Below, piece after piece: positions 8,226-16,626 of a DNA stretch of 64,000 nucleotides (the first letter of the stretch is position 1; each line of letters starts with the position of its first letter). The position numbers were made by a program, and so were the translations under genes. The stretch is taken from NCBI RefSeq assembly GCF_018986735.1, contig NZ_CP065521.1, forward strand, positions 682,001 to 746,000, given 5' to 3'. This stretch comes from Schaalia sp. 19OD2882 (GTDB lineage: Bacteria > Actinomycetota > Actinomycetes > Actinomycetales > Actinomycetaceae). A model generated the notes under the pieces. That model did no database searches and was not told the DNA's origin. It saw nothing but the letters and a program-made list of their open reading frames with translations.

Positions 8226-8897
8226 GTGGCACGTCGCACCTCAGGACCCGCCCACAGGAGCCCGGAACTGCCCACGGGAGTCGAGGTCGCGTCCTACCGC
8301 ACCTACCGCGATGCGCAGGCGGCGGTCGACCACCTGTCGGACTCGTTCTTCGACGTCAAGGCGATCACCATCGTCGGCACCGACCTGCACATGGTCGAAA
8401 GGGTGACTGGACGCCTGACGATGAGTCGCGCCGCCTTGGGCGGGGCCAGCCCCGGCGCCCTGTGGGGCGGCCTGCTGGGCCTCATGCTCTCCTTCGGCGT
8501 GCAGGGCCAGTCGGCCACACTGTGGATGCTGGTCGGAATGGTGGCGGGCGCGCTGGGCGGGATCGCTCTGGCGGCGCTCGGCTACGCGGCAACGGGTGGC
8601 GAGAGGGACTTCGTCTCCCAGTCGCAGGTCGTCGCCTCCAGGTACGCGGTGCTGGCCTCAGCCGACGTCGACCAGGCTTTCCAGCTGCTCCAGGGCACTC
8701 GGGGCAACCAGATGCGCCTGGTGCCCAAGAGGGTGCGTCCGGAGCCCTCCGGCCCCACCGAGTACGGGTCGCGTCCGGACGAGCAGCCGCGTTTCGGCGT
8801 CCGCGTCCAGCAGAGCCAGCAGGCTCCGAGCGGGCAGAGCGGCCCGTCCGCTTCGGGCCAGGGCGGCGCAGAGCCCTCGACCCCGGACAACTCCTGA
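8226..8897 (+). CDS. General stress protein 17M-like membrane protein
   Basis: 223 residues. The N-terminal domain (about 10-60) fits the YflT/GSP17M family: VASYRTYRDAQAAVDHLSDSFFDVKAITIVG. Two glycine-rich helices (about 78-102 and 105-128) form a hairpin like a glycine-zipper membrane domain. The C-terminal 60 residues are polar and Gln/Ser/Pro-rich, probably disordered. GTG at 8226 has AAAGG seven bases upstream, and upstream in-frame starts lack one. It is divergent from the MgtE-N/CBS gene across a 123-base promoter region, a neighbour relation also seen in mycobacteria. Confidence 0.82.
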   Translation: MARRTSGPAHRSPELPTGVEVASYRTYRDAQAAVDHLSDSFFDVKAITIVGTDLHMVERVTGRLTMSRAALGGASPGALWGGLLGLMLSFGVQGQSATLWMLVGMVAGALGGIALAALGYAATGGERDFVSQSQVVASRYAVLASADVDQAFQLLQGTRGNQMRLVPKRVRPEPSGPTEYGSRPDEQPRFGVRVQQSQQAPSGQSGPSASGQGGAEPSTPDNS

Positions 8898-8900
8898 CGA

Positions 8901-8937
8901 GGGCGGGGCGGGAGGCCGATCACCCCTCGCCCCGCCC
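8901..8937. terminator. Hairpin between convergent genes
   Basis: Arms GGGCGGGGCG (8901-8910) and CGCCCCGCCC (8928-8937) pair perfectly, and GGAGG/CCCCT partly continue the stem in the loop. It lies between the convergent stress-protein and aminopeptidase genes and so probably acts on both strands. Confidence 0.65.
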
Positions 8938-8945
8938 CTGTGGCC

Positions 8946-10502
8946 TCAGCGCTGCTGGACCTGGGCGATCCACGCCTCGACGTCGGCGATCGTGCGCGGA
9001 ATGTCCTCGGAGATGCGTGTGACGGAGCCGTCCTGGTTGACCACGCAGTCGTCTTCGATGCGCACGCCCATGCCGCGCAATTCCTCGGGCAGCAGCATGT
9101 CGTCGGCCCGGAAGTACAGGCCCGGCTCGATGGTGAAGCACATGCCCGGCTCCAACAGGGCATCCATGTACATCTCAGCGCGGGCCTGAGCACAGTCGTG
9201 CACGTCAAGACCCAGGTGGTGGCTGGTGCCGTGCGGCATCCACCTGCGGTGCTGCTGGCCCTCGGGTGCGAGGGACTCCTCGGCACTGACCGGAAGCAGC
9301 CCCCATTCCTCCAGTCGTGTGGCGATCAGCTTCATGGCGGCGTCGTTGATGTCGCGGAAGCGGCAGCCCGGCTCATTGGCGCGGGCCAGGGCAGCCTCGC
9401 ACGCGTCCAGGACCGCCTGGTAGACGCGGGCCTGTACCTCGGTGAAGGTGCCGTTGACCGGCAGGGTCCGGGTGATGTCCGCGGTGTACAGGGAGTCGAC
9501 CTCGACGCCGGCGTCGACCAGGACCAGGTCGCCTTCGCGCACCTCACCGTCATTGTCGATCCAGTGCAGCGTGTTCGCGTGATCGCCGGAGGCGGCAATG
9601 GTGTCGTAGCCCAGGCCGTTGCCCTCCTCGCGGGCCACGGCACCGAAGGCTCCTTCGATGACGCGCTCGCCGCGGTGGTGGCCAACCGCCCTGGGCAGGG
9701 CCCGGATGATGTCGTCGAATCCGGCGCGGGTGACGTCGACTGCCTTGCGCAGCTGAGCGATCTCCCACGCGTCCTTGCACAGGCGGATCTCGGAGAGGTG
9801 CTCCTCCAACTTCTCGTCGTCGGCGCGCGCGTCCTCACCGGCGGGCAGGCCCGCCTGGATGCGGACCTCGTCGACCATGGTCTGGACCGCAGTGTCCACG
9901 CCCCGCACGACGCGCAGGCGCACCTGGCCGGCGTCCTTGGCCAGGGCGTCGCGCAGCGTGTCGATGTGCGCGGTGCGCAGCCCCGTGGCGGTGGAGACCT
10001 CTTCCAGGCTGGGGCGCGCCCCCACCCAGAATTCGCCGTAGCGGGAGTCGGCGTAGAACTCGCGGGAGGTGCGTGAGGCGCGCGGCTTGAAGTAGAGGAC
10101 CGCCTCGTGGCCGGTCGGGGAGGCGTCCTCGTCGCTGCGGGGCTCCAGGACCAGGACCGTGTCCGGCTCCTTCTCGCCGCCCAGGCCCGACAGGTGGGCG
10201 AAGGCCGAGTGGGCGCGGAAGCGGTAGTCGGTGTCGTTGCTGCGCACCTTGTAGGTGCCGGCCGGAATCACCAGGCGTTCGCCTTCGAAGAGGGCGCCTG
10301 CGGCGGCGTGGCGTCGCGGCAGGAAGTCGGCGACCTCCTCACGCTCGGGAAGGGTGTCGGGGCGCGGCCCCCACGCTGAGGCCATGAAGGTGCGGAAGGC
10401 GTCGGATTCGGGCCTGCGGCTGCGGTTCGAACCGCGGTCGGAGATCGGTTGGGGCTGGTCTGAAGGGACTTGCGCGTCTGGCTGCGTCGGCTGATCTGTC
10501 AT
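8946..10502 (-). CDS. Aminopeptidase P family metallopeptidase (M24B)
   Basis: 518 residues. It removes N-terminal residues preceding proline. An N-terminal creatinase-like domain (about 40-220) comes before the pita-bread fold. The metal ligands are visible as DAGVEVDSLYTADITRT, HGTSHHLGLDVHD, TIEPGLYF and a Glu near the C-terminus in GVRIEDDCVV. The length fits the AMP-N-containing family. ATG at 10502 is chosen because a -10-like GACAAT lies seven bases upstream; an in-frame ATG at 10511 is possible. The N-terminal 40 residues are polar and Pro/Gln-rich. Confidence 0.9.
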   Translation of the reverse strand: MTDQPTQPDAQVPSDQPQPISDRGSNRSRRPESDAFRTFMASAWGPRPDTLPEREEVADFLPRRHAAAGALFEGERLVIPAGTYKVRSNDTDYRFRAHSAFAHLSGLGGEKEPDTVLVLEPRSDEDASPTGHEAVLYFKPRASRTSREFYADSRYGEFWVGARPSLEEVSTATGLRTAHIDTLRDALAKDAGQVRLRVVRGVDTAVQTMVDEVRIQAGLPAGEDARADDEKLEEHLSEIRLCKDAWEIAQLRKAVDVTRAGFDDIIRALPRAVGHHRGERVIEGAFGAVAREEGNGLGYDTIAASGDHANTLHWIDNDGEVREGDLVLVDAGVEVDSLYTADITRTLPVNGTFTEVQARVYQAVLDACEAALARANEPGCRFRDINDAAMKLIATRLEEWGLLPVSAEESLAPEGQQHRRWMPHGTSHHLGLDVHDCAQARAEMYMDALLEPGMCFTIEPGLYFRADDMLLPEELRGMGVRIEDDCVVNQDGSVTRISEDIPRTIADVEAWIAQVQQR

Positions 10503-10570
10503 GTCCCACATTGTCCCCCTGCCCCGCAGGGCCCGTCACCTCGGGTGAGGACCAGGCATACGGTGGACGG

Positions 10571-11131
10571 GTGAAGTGCCTGGAGGACATGACACTGGAG
10601 GAACTGTGGCAACTCTTCCCCATCGAATTGGTGCCCCCGCGCCCCGACTGGGACGAACGCTATGTGCAGGAGGCATTCGCCTTGACGTCCGTGCTGCCGG
10701 AGGGCGTGGTCCTGCACCACATCGGGTCCACGGCGATTCCCGGGATCTGGTCCAAACCGATTGTCGACATCCTGGCGGAGGTCCGCTCCGGCGCCTTCGA
10801 CGAGGCCGAGGAGGCACTCCTGGCATCAGGTTGGCTGCTCATGAATCGGGAGGCGCGCCGGCTGCACTTCAACAAGGGGTACACGCCCGCAGGGTTCGCG
10901 CCCCGGGTCTTCCACCTGCATGTCGTCACGCCGGGAGACACCCCTGAGCTGACCTTCCGCGATCGGATGCGGGCCCATCCGGAGGAGGCCAAGGCCTACG
11001 AGGCCCTCAAACTGTCCCTGTGGAAGCGCTTCGAGCACAACCGGGACGGCTACACGGACGCAAAGACGGACTTCATCCAGAGCGCCCTCGTGGCCGAGGA
11101 GATCAGGGACGCATCCCCGGGGAAGGATTGA
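10571..11131 (+). CDS. GrpB/UPF0157 family protein (nucleotidyltransferase-fold)
   Basis: 186 residues. The family signature HHIGSTAIPGIWSKPIVDI is intact, with preceding RPDWDERYVQEA and later RLHFNKGY, FHLHVV and FRDRMRAHPEEAKAYEALK. The fold resembles minimal nucleotidyltransferases, with no settled function. GTG at 10571 follows TACGGT and exactly six bases, so it is likely leaderless. An ATG at 10589 has a purine stretch that is too close to act as ribosome binding site. It is divergent from aminopeptidase P and followed after 28 bases by the PHP gene. Confidence 0.87.
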   Translation: MKCLEDMTLEELWQLFPIELVPPRPDWDERYVQEAFALTSVLPEGVVLHHIGSTAIPGIWSKPIVDILAEVRSGAFDEAEEALLASGWLLMNREARRLHFNKGYTPAGFAPRVFHLHVVTPGDTPELTFRDRMRAHPEEAKAYEALKLSLWKRFEHNRDGYTDAKTDFIQSALVAEEIRDASPGKD

Positions 11132-11159
11132 CGAAGGCGGGGTCGGATACCCTCGAAGG

Positions 11160-12005
11160 GTGATCCGCATCGACCCGCACACGCACACCTCCTGCTCCGA
11201 CGGCACCGACTCTCCCGCCCAGCTCATGGAGGCCGCACGGCGTGCGGGTCTGGACGTCATCGGCCTGACCGATCACGACACTTTCGCAGGGTGGGGCCAG
11301 GCGGCCGCCCGGACCGAGGGCACTGGCGTGGCCCTGCTACGCGGGGTGGAGATGTCGTGCTCGGCGGAGGGCATCACCGTGCACCTGCTGGGCTACCTGC
11401 CCGACCCCACCGACTCGGGCCTTCTCAACGTCTTCGCAGAGTCGCGGGAATCGCGCCTGACCCGCGCCCGGCGCATGGTCGACAACCTCGCCGCCGATTA
11501 CCCGATCACCTGGGAGCAGGTGCAGGCCTTCGCCCCGGACGACGGCCCGGTGGGCCGCCCGCACATCGCGGACGCCCTCGTGGCCGCCGGAGCCTTCCCG
11601 GATCGCAGCGCGGCCTTCACCCGCGCACTGCACCCCAGCGGCCCCTACTACGTCCACCACTGGGCGCCCGATCCCGTCGAGGCGGTCGGCCTGGTCATCG
11701 CCGCCGGGGGAGTGCCCGTCCTGGCCCACCCCAGGGCCCGGGCCCGCCAGCGTCTGCTGCCCGTCGATGTGATCGACCGCATGGCCGAGGCCGGCCTGTT
11801 CGGCATTGAGCGGGATCACCGGGACCACGGCCCACAGGACCGTGCCGAGGTGCAGGCCATTGCGGAGCGACTGAACTTGCGGATGACGGGCTCTTCCGAC
11901 TACCACGGGACTGGCAAACCGAATCGACTGGGTGAGAACCTCACCCCTGAAAGCGTGCTCCGCGAGATCGAGGAGCGTGGCGCCCTGGAGGTCCTGCGTC
12001 CGTGA
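11160..12005 (+). CDS. PHP-domain phosphoesterase
   Basis: 281 residues. The four PHP motifs are visible: RIDPHTHTSCSDGTDSP at the N-terminus, GLTDHDTF, GVPVLAHPRA (about 181) and GSSDYHG near the C-terminus. Homologues hydrolyse 3',5'-bisphosphonucleotides or act as 5'-3' exonucleases on short RNA (YciV/RNase AM type). The insert after motif 2 and GRPHIADALV match that group. GTG at 11160 follows TACCCT and six bases, a leaderless arrangement. The stop overlaps the marC start (GTGA), so the two are translationally coupled. Confidence 0.88.
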   Translation: MIRIDPHTHTSCSDGTDSPAQLMEAARRAGLDVIGLTDHDTFAGWGQAAARTEGTGVALLRGVEMSCSAEGITVHLLGYLPDPTDSGLLNVFAESRESRLTRARRMVDNLAADYPITWEQVQAFAPDDGPVGRPHIADALVAAGAFPDRSAAFTRALHPSGPYYVHHWAPDPVEAVGLVIAAGGVPVLAHPRARARQRLLPVDVIDRMAEAGLFGIERDHRDHGPQDRAEVQAIAERLNLRMTGSSDYHGTGKPNRLGENLTPESVLREIEERGALEVLRP

Positions 12006-12649
12006 ACCTGAACTTCGACGCTGTGCTCGACGTCGCCCTGTTGGCGCCGACCTTCACAACGCTGCTGGTCATCATGGACCCGCCCGGAACCATCCCCGTG
12101 TTCCTGGGGCTGACCAGCCGCTACACGCCCGCTGGACAGAAGCGCGCCGCCCGCCAGGCCACTGCCGTCTCCTTCGGAGTCATCGTCGTCTTCGCGGTCC
12201 TGGGCCAGCAGATCCTGCACCTGTTGCAGATCTCGGTCGAAGCCCTGCAGTTCTCCGGCGGGGTGCTGCTGTTCCTCGTCGCCATGGAACTGCTCATGGG
12301 AGGGGACGCGAAGGAACCGGACACCGGGGATGAACGGGTCAATGTCGCGCTGGTTCCGCTGGGCACGCCCTTGTTGGCAGGACCGGGCGCCATCGTCGCC
12401 GTCATGGTCGCCGTGGGCCAGGCCAACCACGGATTCGGCAGCTGGGTGGCGGTGCTGGTGGCCGTGGTGGCGGCGCATGCGGTCATGTGGGCGACCATGC
12501 GCTTCTCGCTGAAGCTCTCGCGACTGCTGGGCCCGGGCGGCATCATGCTGCTCACCAAGATCGCGGGTCTGTTGCTGGCCTCCATCGCCACGCAGATGGC
12601 GATGTCCGCCTTCTTCCGTTTCGTCCACGAGGCCGGCATCGGGTCCTGA
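12002..12649 (+). CDS. MarC family integral membrane protein
   Basis: 215 residues with six hydrophobic helices. The family features are the N-terminal LLVIMDPPGTIPVFLGLT, the central LVPLGTPLLAGPGAIVAVMV and the C-terminal LLTKIAGLLLASIATQMA. Despite the name, no direct antibiotic-resistance role is established for the family. The GTG start overlaps the PHP gene's stop. The protein ends just before a 711-base gene-free region. Confidence 0.9.
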   Translation: MNLNFDAVLDVALLAPTFTTLLVIMDPPGTIPVFLGLTSRYTPAGQKRAARQATAVSFGVIVVFAVLGQQILHLLQISVEALQFSGGVLLFLVAMELLMGGDAKEPDTGDERVNVALVPLGTPLLAGPGAIVAVMVAVGQANHGFGSWVAVLVAVVAAHAVMWATMRFSLKLSRLLGPGGIMLLTKIAGLLLASIATQMAMSAFFRFVHEAGIGS

Positions 12650-13033
12650 CCCGGGTTTTGGCACCTGCGGGTCGCGGCGTGGGAACCGATGCCATGGGCT
12701 TTCGCGTCGCTCGTGGCGCCGTGGGTGAGGCCGGGGCACAAGGCGCCCAAGAGTGGTCGATGCGCGTGGGCGCTTGGCGGGTCCGTTTCCCGTCGGATGG
12801 ATGCCGCTGCACATGTGAGCGGGGTGGTCGGCGAGGGCGGCCTGTGCGGCAGCAGTGTCGGATTGACAAGGGCAAAGGTGTGACCTGGGGGCGCCACGGG
12901 TCCCATCCCGGCAACCCACCTCACCCGCTGTACGTTCCGTACACGACGCTGCCGGCAGCTCCGGTCGGCGGTTGCTCGCAAGCCCGGAATTTCGCCGGCT
13001 TCATCACCTGTCCGACGGGTTGACGGCGCAGGA

Positions 13034-13103
13034 TTGCCACCGACATCGTGACCTTGCCACCGACGTTGCAACGTCGGTAGGAGTACAGCAACGTCGATAG
13101 GAA
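13034..13103. promoter_or_regulatory. Symmetric array of four 15-bp sites (probable operator cluster)
   Basis: Two sites read forward (13034-13048 and 13054-13068) and two read reverse (13069-13083 and 13089-13103). Site starts within each orientation are 20 bp apart, and the middle pair abuts to form the perfect palindrome ACCGACGTTGCAACGTCGGT (13059-13078). The consensus is TTSCYACCGACGTTG. Helical phasing and mirror symmetry suggest cooperative binding of a dimeric DNA-binding protein. The protein is unknown. Confidence 0.6.
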
Positions 13104-13183
13104 CGCTGCCGCAGGCGGGCAGGCGGGCAGGCGGGGGCGGTGGTACACCCGCACAACCCGGAGGAGGACACCTCTGAAACGCG

Positions 13184-13209
13184 TACTGCATCTTGCAGTA
13201 GGCTTGCAG
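13184..13209 (+). promoter_or_regulatory. Inverted repeat and CTTGCAG direct repeat upstream of glgP
   Basis: TACTGCA (13184-13190) and TGCAGTA (13194-13200) form a perfect inverted repeat. CTTGCAG occurs at 13192-13198 and again at 13203-13209, eleven bases apart. A -10-like TAGGCT (13199-13204) overlaps it, so binding would block transcription of glgP 150 bases downstream. CTTGCAG-type repeats are, from memory, associated with LacI-family maltose/amylase regulators in Streptomyces. Confidence 0.5.
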
Positions 13210-13360
13210 CGAATCGCCGCGCGAAGACCTTCGCGGGGGAAATCGGACCCACCGAGACCCCGCGGATGCACGCAATGCGCGTGGCGACAGCCAGCGCCTC
13301 GGACCGTCTGGCGACGGACCGCAGCGCACACGGTGAATCCGTACAGAAGGAAGAAACGAC

Positions 13361-15721
13361 ATGTCGCTGACCGAGACCCTGGCCTCACACGTGCGGGCCA
13401 ACTCTGGCCGTCCCGCGAACGCCTCGACCCCCATGGAGGTGTGGCAGGGACTGTCCGCTGCCGTCGTGGACCGCATCGCGGACAACTGGCACGCCACCGA
13501 GCAGGCGTACGCCAAGGGACGCATGGAGCACTACTTCTCCGCAGAGTTCCTCATGGGCCGTGCCCTGCTCAACAACCTGTCGAATCTCGGCATGGTCGAC
13601 GAGGCCCGTGAAGCCCTGGCCGCAGCGGGCCAGGACCTGTCCGTCGTCCTCGAACAGGAGCCCGACGCGGCGCTCGGCAACGGAGGCCTTGGCCGACTGG
13701 CCGCCTGCTTCCTCGACTCCTGCGCCACCCTGGACCTTCCGGTGGCCGGCTACGGCATCCTCTACCGCTACGGCCTGTTCAAGCAGCTCTTCGAGGGCGG
13801 CTTCCAGACCGAGCACCCCGACCCCTGGATGGAAGAGGGCTACCCCTTCGTCATCCGCCGCGAGGAACTGCAGCGTGTCGTGCGCTACGCCGACCTGGTC
13901 GTGCGCGCCATCCCCTACGACCTGCCTGTCACCGGCTACGGCACGGACAACGTGAACACTTTGCGTCTGTGGAAGGCCGAGCCGATGGAGGAGTTCGACT
14001 ACGACGCCTTCAACTCGCAGCGCTTCACCGACGCCATCGTCGACCGTGAGCGCACCATGGACATCTCCCGTGTCCTGTACCCCAACGACACGACCTTCGA
14101 AGGCAAGGTCCTGCGTGTGCGCCAGCAGTACTTCTTCTGCTCGGCCTCCCTGCAGTCCATCATCGACACCTATGTGGCCGAGCACGGCAACGACCTGACC
14201 GGTTTCGCCACCTACAACGCCATCCAGCTCAACGACACCCACCCGGTGCTGGCCATCCCCGAGCTCATGCGCCTGCTCATGGACGAACACGGTCTGGGCT
14301 GGGAAGAGGCGTGGAAGGTCGTCACCAAGACCTTCGCCTACACGAACCACACGGTGCTGGCCGAGGCGCTGGAGACCTGGGAGATGACGATCTTCGACCG
14401 TCTCTTCCCGCGCATCGCGGAGATCGTCCGCGAGATCGACCGCCGCTTCCGCATCGACATGGCCGAGCGCGGCCTGGACCAGGGACGCATCGAGTACATG
14501 GCGCCCGTGTCCGGCAACCGCGTGCGCATGGCGTGGATCGCCTGCTACGCCTCGTACTCGATCAATGGCGTGGCCGCCCTGCACACCGAGATCATCAAGC
14601 GCGAGACCCTGGGCGAATGGCACGAGATCTGGCCCGAGCGCTTCAACAACAAGACCAATGGTGTGACCCCGCGCCGCTGGCTCAAGCAGTGCAACCCCCG
14701 CCTTGCGGCCCTGCTGGACGAGGTCACCGGCTCCGACGCGTGGGTCACCGACCTGTCGGTGCTCTCGCAGTTCACCGACTGCGCCGATGACGCGGTCCTG
14801 GATCGCCTCAGCCAGATCAAGCACGCGAACAAGGTGGACTTCGCCGCGTGGGTCCTGCAGCGCGAGGGCGTGGAGATCGACCCCGACGCGATCTTCGACG
14901 TGCAGATCAAGCGTCTGCACGAGTACAAGCGTCAGCTGCTCAACGCCCTGTACGTCCTGGACCTCTACTTCCGCATCAAGGAGAACCCGGCCCTGGACGT
15001 GCCCAAGCGCGTCTTCATCTTCGGTGCCAAGGCCGCCCCCGGTTACATCCGTGCCAAGGGCATCATCAAGCTCATCAACACCATTGCCGACTTGGTCAAT
15101 GGTGACGAGGACGTGGCCGACCGCATCAAGGTCGTCTTCATCCACAACTACAACGTCTCGCCGGCCGAGCACATCATCCCGGCGGCCGACGTGTCCGAGC
15201 AGATCTCGACGGCCGGCAAGGAGGCTTCGGGCACCTCGAACATGAAGTTCATGATGAATGGCGCTCTGACCCTGGGAACGCTGGACGGTGCGAATGTCGA
15301 GATCCTGGATGCGGTAGGCCCGGACAACGCCTACATCTTCGGTGCCACCGAGGACGAGCTGCCCGAACTGCGCCAGAACTACGACCCGCGTTGGCATTAC
15401 GAGAACGTGCCGGGTCTGCGTCGCGTCCTGGACGCCTTGACCGACGGCACGCTGGACGACAACGGATCGGGCTGGTTCCACGACCTGCGCTGGTCTCTGT
15501 TGGAGGCCGGCTACGAACCCGCCGATGTCTACTACGTGTTGGGCGACTTCGCCGCCTACCGCGAGGCAAAGGACCGCATGGCCGCCGATCACGCGGATTC
15601 TCGCGCCTGGGCGCGCCGCGCGTGGGTGAACATCACCAAGTCGGGCCGCTTCAGCTCCGACCGCACGATCGGCGACTACGCGCGCGAAGTGTGGAGGCTG
15701 CAGGCCACGCCCATTCACTGA
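13361..15721 (+). CDS. glgP: Glycogen/maltodextrin phosphorylase
   Basis: 786 residues, typical for the GT35 family. It releases glucose 1-phosphate from alpha-1,4-glucans using pyridoxal phosphate. The N-terminal half has GNGGLGRLAACFLDS. The C-terminal half has the PLP site EASGTSNMKFMMNGALT, with the Schiff-base lysine at residue 629. RLHEYKRQLLN and GAKAAPGY are also present. The length and compact N-terminus match bacterial rather than animal allosteric forms. AAGG lies ten bases before the ATG. The gene stands alone, with the operator-like elements described upstream and a strong hairpin downstream. Confidence 0.97.
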   Translation: MSLTETLASHVRANSGRPANASTPMEVWQGLSAAVVDRIADNWHATEQAYAKGRMEHYFSAEFLMGRALLNNLSNLGMVDEAREALAAAGQDLSVVLEQEPDAALGNGGLGRLAACFLDSCATLDLPVAGYGILYRYGLFKQLFEGGFQTEHPDPWMEEGYPFVIRREELQRVVRYADLVVRAIPYDLPVTGYGTDNVNTLRLWKAEPMEEFDYDAFNSQRFTDAIVDRERTMDISRVLYPNDTTFEGKVLRVRQQYFFCSASLQSIIDTYVAEHGNDLTGFATYNAIQLNDTHPVLAIPELMRLLMDEHGLGWEEAWKVVTKTFAYTNHTVLAEALETWEMTIFDRLFPRIAEIVREIDRRFRIDMAERGLDQGRIEYMAPVSGNRVRMAWIACYASYSINGVAALHTEIIKRETLGEWHEIWPERFNNKTNGVTPRRWLKQCNPRLAALLDEVTGSDAWVTDLSVLSQFTDCADDAVLDRLSQIKHANKVDFAAWVLQREGVEIDPDAIFDVQIKRLHEYKRQLLNALYVLDLYFRIKENPALDVPKRVFIFGAKAAPGYIRAKGIIKLINTIADLVNGDEDVADRIKVVFIHNYNVSPAEHIIPAADVSEQISTAGKEASGTSNMKFMMNGALTLGTLDGANVEILDAVGPDNAYIFGATEDELPELRQNYDPRWHYENVPGLRRVLDALTDGTLDDNGSGWFHDLRWSLLEAGYEPADVYYVLGDFAAYREAKDRMAADHADSRAWARRAWVNITKSGRFSSDRTIGDYAREVWRLQATPIH

Positions 15722-15787
15722 AACCTGGGAGGGCCCGAGTGCCCCGCCCTGTGTGGGTGGCGGCTTTTCGGACCCGAAGGACGAGGG

Positions 15788-15825
15788 CGGCGCCCCGGAG
15801 GATCGCAAGGTCCTCCGGGGCGCCG
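15788..15825 (+). terminator. Strong hairpin after glgP
   Basis: A 15-base perfect stem (arms 15788-15802 and 15811-15825, ending GGAGGA/TCCTCC) closes an eight-base loop, 66 bases after the glgP stop. There is no T-tract, as is common in high-GC actinobacteria. Confidence 0.75.
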
Positions 15826-16156
15826 TCATGTGCGTGCTGTCGGTGACTCCGAGAAGGTTGGGGCAAAGCTCGGGGCGCACAATCGGTGCTTCAGTCGTCG
15901 AGCAGGAGGCATCTGCGGACGGCATTCCTGTGGGATCCGCGTCGAGGCCCTGGTGGACCGAAGGTGAGTCGGGTTGCGGCACAGCCTTCGAGGGGAGCCT
16001 CGCTGTCCCCGTCCCGGCCCCACCTGTTTCGCACACAATGCGGTCCCCGTGCGACCGCATGCGCCACGCTGGACGGGTGTGACCTGCGGAAACAGTGGTC
16101 CCGGCTGAACTGGGTGGTCAGGATTGTGTGCGGTTTCGGGTCATCGGGCGGAGTGA

Positions 16157-16217
16157 ACTGTGTCAGTGGCTTGACACAGTCGAGTATCTGTGTCACTGTA
16201 TTAGTGTATTAATACAC
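16157..16217 (+). promoter_or_regulatory. Promoter/operator region of the GntR-ABC operon
   Basis: ACTGTGTCA (16157-16165) and TGACACAGT (16172-16180) form a nine-base inverted repeat. CTGTGTCA repeats at 16189-16196. The perfect palindrome GTGTATTAATACAC lies at 16204-16217, eight bases before the ribosome binding site. TTGACA (16171-16176) is a perfect -35 candidate inside the inverted repeat; the -10 is ambiguous around 16196-16204. GTGTA...TACAC half-sites are known for YtrA-subfamily GntR regulators, which is what the next gene encodes. Confidence 0.6.
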
Positions 16218-16239
16218 CGACGCAGGAAGGGGGCGTTGA

Positions 16240-16626
16240 ATGCGCATCGACGACACCCGCCCCATCTGGGTGCAACTGGTCGAGACCTATCGCCGCCGAA
16301 TCGCCTCGGGAGCGTGGGCCCCGGCAGCCAAGATTCCCAGCGTGCGAGAACTCGCCCTGGAAGCCCAAGCCAACCCCAACACGATCCAACGCGCCCTGGG
16401 AGAGCTCGACCGCGAAGGCCTGACCGCCGCAGAACGCGCCCAAGGACGTTTCGTCACCACCGACCCCGTCGCCATCGCCCTCGTCAGGAGGGAACTGGCC
16501 CTACGCGCCACTGATGAGCACATCCACTCCCTGCGTTCCATCGGCATGGAGCTGCCGGAAGCCCAGGACCTGCTCAGCGCCCGCTGGGACCGTGATGCGA
16601 CCACCCCTGAAGGAGGGGAGAAATGA
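16240..16626 (+). CDS. GntR family regulator, YtrA subfamily
   Basis: 128 residues, the short YtrA length. The winged-helix domain (about 1-70) reads WVQLVETYRRRIASGAW, then KIPSVRELALEAQANPNTIQRALGELDREGL. The C-terminal part is a 45-residue helical dimerisation tail with no effector domain. YtrA-type regulators usually repress the ABC transporter encoded with them. A ribosome binding site (GGAAGG, 16225-16230) precedes the ATG. The stop overlaps the ATPase start (ATGA). The palindrome at 16204-16217 is a likely autoregulatory site. Confidence 0.9.
   Translation: MRIDDTRPIWVQLVETYRRRIASGAWAPAAKIPSVRELALEAQANPNTIQRALGELDREGLTAAERAQGRFVTTDPVAIALVRRELALRATDEHIHSLRSIGMELPEAQDLLSARWDRDATTPEGGEK

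Larger units (their letters stand above)
12650..13360. other. 711-base gene-free region upstream of glgP
   Basis: No open frame here has a plausible ribosome binding site or codon use. It holds a 70-bp symmetric array of four related 15-bp sites (13034-13103), three tandem GCAGGCGG units (13111-13134), an inverted repeat with a CTTGCAG direct repeat (13184-13209) and the glgP ribosome binding site. Confidence 0.6.
15722..16239. other. 518-base intergenic region between glgP and the GntR operon
   Basis: It contains the glgP terminator at its left end and the regulatory repeats of the GntR-ABC operon at its right end (16157-16217). The 300 bases between hold no recognisable gene. Confidence 0.5.

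Noticed and set aside
12640..12653. Terminator overlapping the marC stop (CGGGTC/GACCCG)
   Set aside because: The two-base loop is too small for a stable hairpin as drawn.
12487..13023. Possible gene in the marC-glgP gap
   Set aside because: It overlaps marC out of frame, has no ribosome binding site and its composition is unlike a protein.
13111..13134. Three tandem GCAGGCGG units as a functional repeat
   Set aside because: Only three short GC-rich units; could be simple slippage and has no visible partner.
13385..16060. 891-codon open frame on the minus strand
   Set aside because: It lies antisense to glgP with no family motif; long shadows are expected from high-GC third-position bias.
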